A stretch of DNA of 64,000 bases, taken from Sinomonas cellulolyticus (GTDB lineage: Bacteria; Actinomycetota; Actinomycetes; Actinomycetales; Micrococcaceae). The stretch is taken from the NCBI RefSeq assembly GCF_014656475.1, contig NZ_BNCM01000012.1, positions 62,001-126,000 on the forward strand. The letters are read 5' to 3'. The position numbers and the translations under genes were made by a program. A model generated the notes under the pieces. The model saw nothing but the letters and a program-made list of their open reading frames with translations, searched no databases and was not told the DNA's origin. Positions 60,579 through 64,000 of this stretch are shown here, piece by piece (position 1 is the first letter of the stretch; each line of letters starts with the position of its first letter).

Positions 60579-61158
60579 ACCGGTCCGCAAGTCGGGTGAG
60601 CTTTTCCACATAGGCCGGCCAGTCCACCTGCGGGAGGTTGTCCGCGTCCGCCCGGAGGCCGGAAGCGCCGTCGGTCAGCTCTCGGAGGATGTCGGCGTGG
60701 CCGGCGTGCCGCGCCAGTTCGGCGATGACGTGGACAAGGATCCGTTCGAGCGTGACGTCGGCGCGGTCGTCGGGCCACCACGCGACCCGCCCGGGGGCGT
60801 CGAGCGGCAGCTCGTCGATTGTCGCGTCGGCGAACGCCCAGACGCGCCGATACAGGCTGACGATCCAGGCGGCGCTCTCGTCTTCGGTCGCGTACCAGTC
60901 GGCCTGCGGATCGGCGTCGAAACCGGCGTCCGAGACGAGTTCCCCCGGCGCGCGCCATGGACGCCCGAACGTCTCGCCGAAGTACCGGGCCTCGATGTTG
61001 GCCACGTGCTTGAGGATCCCGAGCAGGGTGAGGCCGGTCTGCGTCCGCGGTAGCCTCAGCTCGCGCTCGCTGAGCCCCTCGAGCTTCCACAGCAGGGCCT
61101 CGCGGTGGATCTGCAGGTACCGCTTGAGCACGGCTTTGGGGTCGTTCAGATCCGGCAT
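60562..61158 (-). CDS. DinB/DUF664 superfamily protein
   Basis: A 198-residue four-helix-bundle protein of the DinB-fold/DUF664 type. The likely metal ligands are histidines in L-G-I-L-K-H-V-A-N-I-E-A-R-Y-F and V-H-V-I-A-E-L-A-R-H-A-G-H-A-D. Related actinobacterial proteins use mycothiol as a cofactor for transfer or isomerisation, which is the best general guess. It is not related to DNA polymerase DinB. It is divergent from the oxidoreductase operon. Confidence 0.9.
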   Translation of the reverse strand: MPDLNDPKAVLKRYLQIHREALLWKLEGLSERELRLPRTQTGLTLLGILKHVANIEARYFGETFGRPWRAPGELVSDAGFDADPQADWYATEDESAAWIVSLYRRVWAFADATIDELPLDAPGRVAWWPDDRADVTLERILVHVIAELARHAGHADILRELTDGASGLRADADNLPQVDWPAYVEKLTRLADRFSTRP

Positions 61159-61213
61159 TCCTGCATTCTCACCGATTCGGGTGAAGTTCGCACCGTCGAG
61201 CGGTACCCCCCAC

Positions 61214-61240
61214 TGTCACAAGTGCGCGGCGTCCGGTGTC
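61214..61240 (+). promoter_or_regulatory. ECF41-type promoter
   Basis: TGTCACA (61214-61220), exactly 16 bp, then TGTC (61237-61240). The published ECF41 promoter motif is TGTCACA-N16-CGTC, so only one base differs. It precedes the oxidoreductase-ECF41 operon and predicts autoregulation by that sigma factor, with a leader of about 40 nt. Confidence 0.8.
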
Positions 61241-61288
61241 TAGTGGCCGGAATCCCGAAACGCGGGACCCGGACTTTCAGGAGGCACC

Positions 61289-62539
61289 GTGACTGAGAAC
61301 CCCAGCACCGCCGCGACCGGCACCGAGACCAGCACGCGCCGGACCCGTGTGGTCGTGGTCGGAGGGGGGTACGCCGGCACGATGGCGGCCAACCGCCTCA
61401 CCCAGCGCGACGATGTGGACGTGGCCCTCATCAACCCCCGCCCGGACTTCGTCGAGCGGATCCGCCTGCACCAGCTCGTGGGCGGGACGCATGACGCCGT
61501 CCACGACTTCAGCGACGTCCTCTCGCCCCGCGTCGGACTCGTCATCGGCGAGGCCGCGCGGATCGACGCCGCGCGACGTGCCGTCGAGCTCGAATCCGGG
61601 GGGACGGTCGAGTACGACTACCTCGTCTATGCCGTCGGCAGCGCCGGCGCGGAACCCACGGTGCCCGGCGCGGCCGAGTTCGCCTACCCGCTCTCGACGC
61701 TCGAGGGCGCGCTGCGGGCGCGCTCGGCGGTCGAGGCCGCGGGCCACGCGGCGGGCGGACCCCCTGCTGTCACGGTGGCCGGCGCGGGACCCACGGGCAT
61801 CGAGACCGCGGCTGAACTCGCTGAGCAGGGCTGCCGCGTCACGCTCCTCTGCGGCGGCGTGCTCGGCCCCTACCTGCATCCCCGGGCGCGCCGCGCGCTG
61901 GCCGCACGCCTCGAGGAACTCGGCGTCCGGGTGCTCGACGGTCCGGGCTCCCGGGCAGCCGAGGTGGGCGCCGCCGTCGTGCGTCTCGAGGACGGCCGGG
62001 AGGTGCGCGGCGGCGTGACGCTGTGGACCGCGGGGTTCGGGGTGCCGGACCTCGCCGCGCGCAGCCGCCTGTCAACCGACCCGGCCGGACGCCTCCTCAC
62101 CGACGAGACCCTGACGAGCGTGGACGACCCGCGGATCGTGGCCGCCGGCGACTCAACCTCCCCCTCGGGGATCCCCTACCGGATGAGCTGCCAGGCCGCG
62201 ATCCCGCTCGGCTCGCTCGCAGCGGATGCGGTGCTCGCCCGTATCGAGGGGCGGTCACCCCGGGCGGTCTCTCCGGGCTTCGTAGGCCAATGCCTCAGCG
62301 TCGGACGGCGCGACGGGCTCGTCCAGGCCTCCACGAGCGACGACCACGCGAAGAAGGGCTTCGTGCGAGGCCGCACCGCGGCCGCGATCAAGGAGGCCGT
62401 CTGCTGGTCGACCTACCGGGGCCTGGTCTTCGAGGGAAGGCGGCCGGGCCTGGTCAACTGGGCGTTCCTCAAGGACGGCCGGCGGCGGGACCTGCTCGAG
62501 ACCCGCGTAGCGTTGGCCCGAGAGGGGAGTGCTTTATGA
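61289..62539 (+). CDS. FAD-dependent oxidoreductase (NDH-2-like)
   Basis: A 416-residue flavoprotein with the FAD dinucleotide fold V-V-V-G-G-G-Y-A-G-T near residue 24, a second nucleotide fold (V-A-G-A-G-P-T-G-I-E) near residue 158 and the A-A-G-D-S-T motif near residue 290. It resembles type II NADH dehydrogenases and related quinone or disulfide reductases. AGGAGG precedes the GTG. The ECF41 sigma gene overlaps its stop by 4 nt (ATGA). ECF41 loci typically carry a partner gene of the oxidoreductase, carboxymuconolactone decarboxylase or epimerase types, which this fits. Confidence 0.93.
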   Translation: MTENPSTAATGTETSTRRTRVVVVGGGYAGTMAANRLTQRDDVDVALINPRPDFVERIRLHQLVGGTHDAVHDFSDVLSPRVGLVIGEAARIDAARRAVELESGGTVEYDYLVYAVGSAGAEPTVPGAAEFAYPLSTLEGALRARSAVEAAGHAAGGPPAVTVAGAGPTGIETAAELAEQGCRVTLLCGGVLGPYLHPRARRALAARLEELGVRVLDGPGSRAAEVGAAVVRLEDGREVRGGVTLWTAGFGVPDLAARSRLSTDPAGRLLTDETLTSVDDPRIVAAGDSTSPSGIPYRMSCQAAIPLGSLAADAVLARIEGRSPRAVSPGFVGQCLSVGRRDGLVQASTSDDHAKKGFVRGRTAAAIKEAVCWSTYRGLVFEGRRPGLVNWAFLKDGRRRDLLETRVALAREGSAL

Positions 62540-63432
62540 GCGACCACACCGCATCGACGGCAACCGAGGCGTTCGTCGCCCACCGCAACCTGCTGTTCAC
62601 GGTGGCGTACGAGATGCTCGGTTCCGCCGCCGACGCCGAGGACGTCATGCAGGAGTCGTGGCTGCGCTGGGCCGAGGCCGACCGCGACAGCGTGCGCGAC
62701 GAGCGGGCCTACCTGGTCAGGATCGTCACCCGCCAGGCGCTCAACCGCCTGCGCACGATGGCCAGGCGCAAGGAGTCGTACGTGGGGCCGTGGCTCCCGG
62801 AGCCCCTGCTCACGTCTCCGGACGTGGCCGACGACGTCGAGCTCGCCGAGAGCCTCTCCATGGCCCTCATGCTCGTCCTCGAGACCCTCTCTCCGACCGA
62901 GCGGGCCGTGTTCGTGCTGCGCGAGGTGTTCGACGTGGGCTACGACGAGATTGCGGAGGCGGTGGACAAGAGCCCGGCGGCGGTGCGGCAGATCGCGCAC
63001 CGGGCGCGCCAGCACGTCGAGGCGCGCAGGCCCCGCGAGACGGTGCCGCCGCGTCAGGTCGCCGCGACGCTCGAATCGTTCCGGCGCGCCGTCGACACCG
63101 GGGACCTCCAGGGCCTCCTCGACGTGCTCGCCCCGGACGTTGTCCTCGTGAGCGACGGCGGCGGGCGCAAGCAGGCAGCGCTCCGCCCGATCGTCGGAGC
63201 GGAGAAGGCCCTGAGGTTCTTCGGAGGGATCATGGCCAAGACCCCGGGCACGATCACGAGCGCACTGACGTCGGTCAACGGCACCCCGGCCCTCGCGTTC
63301 CGCATCGACGGCGAGCTCGACGGTGTGCTCGCAGTCAGGCTCGAGGCGGGGCACGTGACTGGCCTCTACTACGTGCGCAATCCGGAGAAGCTCACGCGCC
63401 TCGGGACGGGCACGGTGCTCACGCGAGGCTGA
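62536..63432 (+). CDS. sigJ: ECF41-family RNA polymerase sigma factor (SigJ-like)
   Basis: A 298-residue sigma factor with sigma2 (about 10-80, A-E-D-V-M-Q-E-S-W-L-R-W) and sigma4 (about 115-165) domains. A C-terminal SnoaL-like domain of about 125 residues follows, which in this family modulates activity in place of a separate anti-sigma factor. ECF41 signatures are all present: WLPEPL (86-91) in the linker, DGGGR (207-211) and NPEKL (282-286). It overlaps the oxidoreductase by 4 nt and is probably autoregulated from the promoter at 61214. The inducing signal is unknown. Confidence 0.94.
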   Translation: MSDHTASTATEAFVAHRNLLFTVAYEMLGSAADAEDVMQESWLRWAEADRDSVRDERAYLVRIVTRQALNRLRTMARRKESYVGPWLPEPLLTSPDVADDVELAESLSMALMLVLETLSPTERAVFVLREVFDVGYDEIAEAVDKSPAAVRQIAHRARQHVEARRPRETVPPRQVAATLESFRRAVDTGDLQGLLDVLAPDVVLVSDGGGRKQAALRPIVGAEKALRFFGGIMAKTPGTITSALTSVNGTPALAFRIDGELDGVLAVRLEAGHVTGLYYVRNPEKLTRLGTGTVLTRG

Positions 63433-63527
63433 CCCCCACAACGCAGAGGCTGGCCCGGCGGCCAAGGAACCGAGGCTGGCGGCGGTCAGTCGTGCGGCGG
63501 AGAATGCCTGAGAGCGACGCGACCGGA

Positions 63528-63571
63528 TTGCGACGACTGCATATCTATGTAGACTGATGCATAACAATTCG
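63528..63571 (+). promoter_or_regulatory. argG promoter with two ArgR boxes
   Basis: TTGCGA (63528-63533), 16 bp, then TAGACT (63550-63555). ARG-box-like TGCATATCTATGTA (63538-63551) and TGCATAACAATTCG (63558-63571) are again phased by 20 bp and cover the spacer, -10 and likely start site. Nothing else was recognised between 63433 and 63527. Confidence 0.82.
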
Positions 63572-63629
63572 TCCGCTGCGCTGCTGTGGACTCTGCTCTG
63601 CTGTGGATTCTGTGCCTAAGGAGAACACC

Positions 63630-64000
63630 ATGAAGGATCGCATCGTCCTCGCCTACTCGGGCGGTCTGGACACCTCCGTCGCCATCGGCTGGATTGCCGA
63701 CGCGACGGGCGCCGAGGTCGTCGCCGTCGCGGTCGACGTCGGCCAGGGCGGCGAGAACATGGAGACGGTCCGCCAGCGCGCCCTCGGCTGCGGCGCCGTC
63801 GAGGCCTACATCGCGGACGCACGCGACGAGTTCGCGGACGAGTACTGCATGCCCACCCTCAAGGCCAACGGCCTGTACCAGGGGCACTACCCGCTCGTCT
63901 CCGCCATCTCCCGCCCGGTCATCGTCAAGCACCTTGTCAAGGCCGCCCGCGAGTTCGGTGCCACGACCGTGGCGCATGGCTGCACGGGCAAGGGCAACGA
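63630..64000 (+). CDS. argG: argininosuccinate synthase (5' part)
   Basis: ArgG joins citrulline and aspartate using ATP. The first 123 codons are in the window; the gene runs off the end. It shows the ATP pyrophosphatase P-loop A-Y-S-G-G-L-D-T-S near residue 10, D-V-G-Q-G-G-E and A-x-D-A-R-D-E-F, then S-A-I-S-R-P and [19 protein letters not shown] precedes the ATG. It has its own ArgR-controlled promoter and is separated from argCJBDFR by about 5 kb of unrelated genes. Confidence 0.97.
   Translation, partial: MKDRIVLAYSGGLDTSVAIGWIADATGAEVVAVAVDVGQGGENMETVRQRALGCGAVEAYIADARDEFADEYCMPTLKANGLYQGHYPLVSAISRPVIVKHLVKAAREFGATTVAHGCTGKGN

Noticed and set aside
60562..61158. A link between the DinB-fold/DUF664 protein and DNA polymerase DinB at 58314
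   Set aside because: The names coincide but the families are unrelated; the DUF664 protein is a small metal-binding helical bundle.

Overview
The window is high-GC actinobacterial chromosome. Gene content and order suggest a member of the Micrococcaceae (Arthrobacter/Sinomonas type). Its backbone matches the conserved actinobacterial block dapB/dapA - RNase J - ftsK - pgsA - cinA - clgR - DUF3046 - recA - recX - miaB - miaA - dapF - hflX - dinG - lexA - LysM protein, known for example around Rv2719c-Rv2753c of M. tuberculosis. The genus is an inference. I see no tRNA, rRNA, CRISPR array, insertion sequence or prophage.

Layout. 1-9.4 kb: lysine/diaminopimelate genes (dapB, dapA), RNase J, FtsK, and between them a membrane acyltransferase-like protein, an SOS-controlled DUF222-like fragment and a nitrilase. 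9.4-18.8 kb: pgsA, cinA, clgR-type regulator, MarR, DUF3046, recA-recX, a secreted transglycosylase-like protein, miaB-miaA-dapF. 18.8-20.9 kb: three minus-strand genes (RibD-like reductase, DUF488, methyltransferase). 21.2-26.3 kb: hflX-dinG, then lexA divergent from a LysM cell-division suppressor. 26.5-32.3 kb: hisC-hisB-hisH-small membrane protein-hisA/priA-sseB-MFS. 32.4-36.2 kb: DUF1844, then infC-rpmI-rplT and a TrmH-type rRNA methyltransferase. 36.2-41.3 kb: CDF transporter, MFS, Nudix, an SOS-controlled radical SAM protein, SIMPL and HExxH proteins. 41.4-45.0 kb: pheS-pheT. 45.0-51.1 kb: a phosphopantetheinyl transferase, an M1 aminopeptidase and a 1313-residue Pls/PosA-type single-module peptide synthetase. 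52.2-58.3 kb: argCJBDF-argR. 58.3-63.4 kb: a set of accessory genes (DinB2-type polymerase, DHFR-like, unknown, DUF664, FAD oxidoreductase plus ECF41 sigma factor) separating argR from argG, which runs off the end.

Regulation is unusually legible. Five LexA boxes (TCGAAC-N4-GTTCGA type) mark the DUF222-like gene, recA, the lexA/LysM intergenic region and the radical SAM gene. recA also has a PafBC-type (RecA-NDp) promoter. Two tandem ARG-box pairs with identical 20-bp phasing sit at argC and argG. An ECF41-type promoter precedes the oxidoreductase-ECF41 operon. infC has an attenuator-like hairpin and an AUU start. At least fifteen genes have a TANNNT hexamer 6-7 nt before the start codon and no Shine-Dalgarno sequence, which predicts leaderless mRNAs and fixes several starts.

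The most interesting accessory system is the synthetase/aminopeptidase pair at 45.8-51.1 kb. The two genes are translationally coupled, the adenylation pocket read by eye resembles lysine codes, and the PPTase that could prime the carrier domain lies next door. This suggests synthesis and trimming of a short homopolymer of a basic amino acid.
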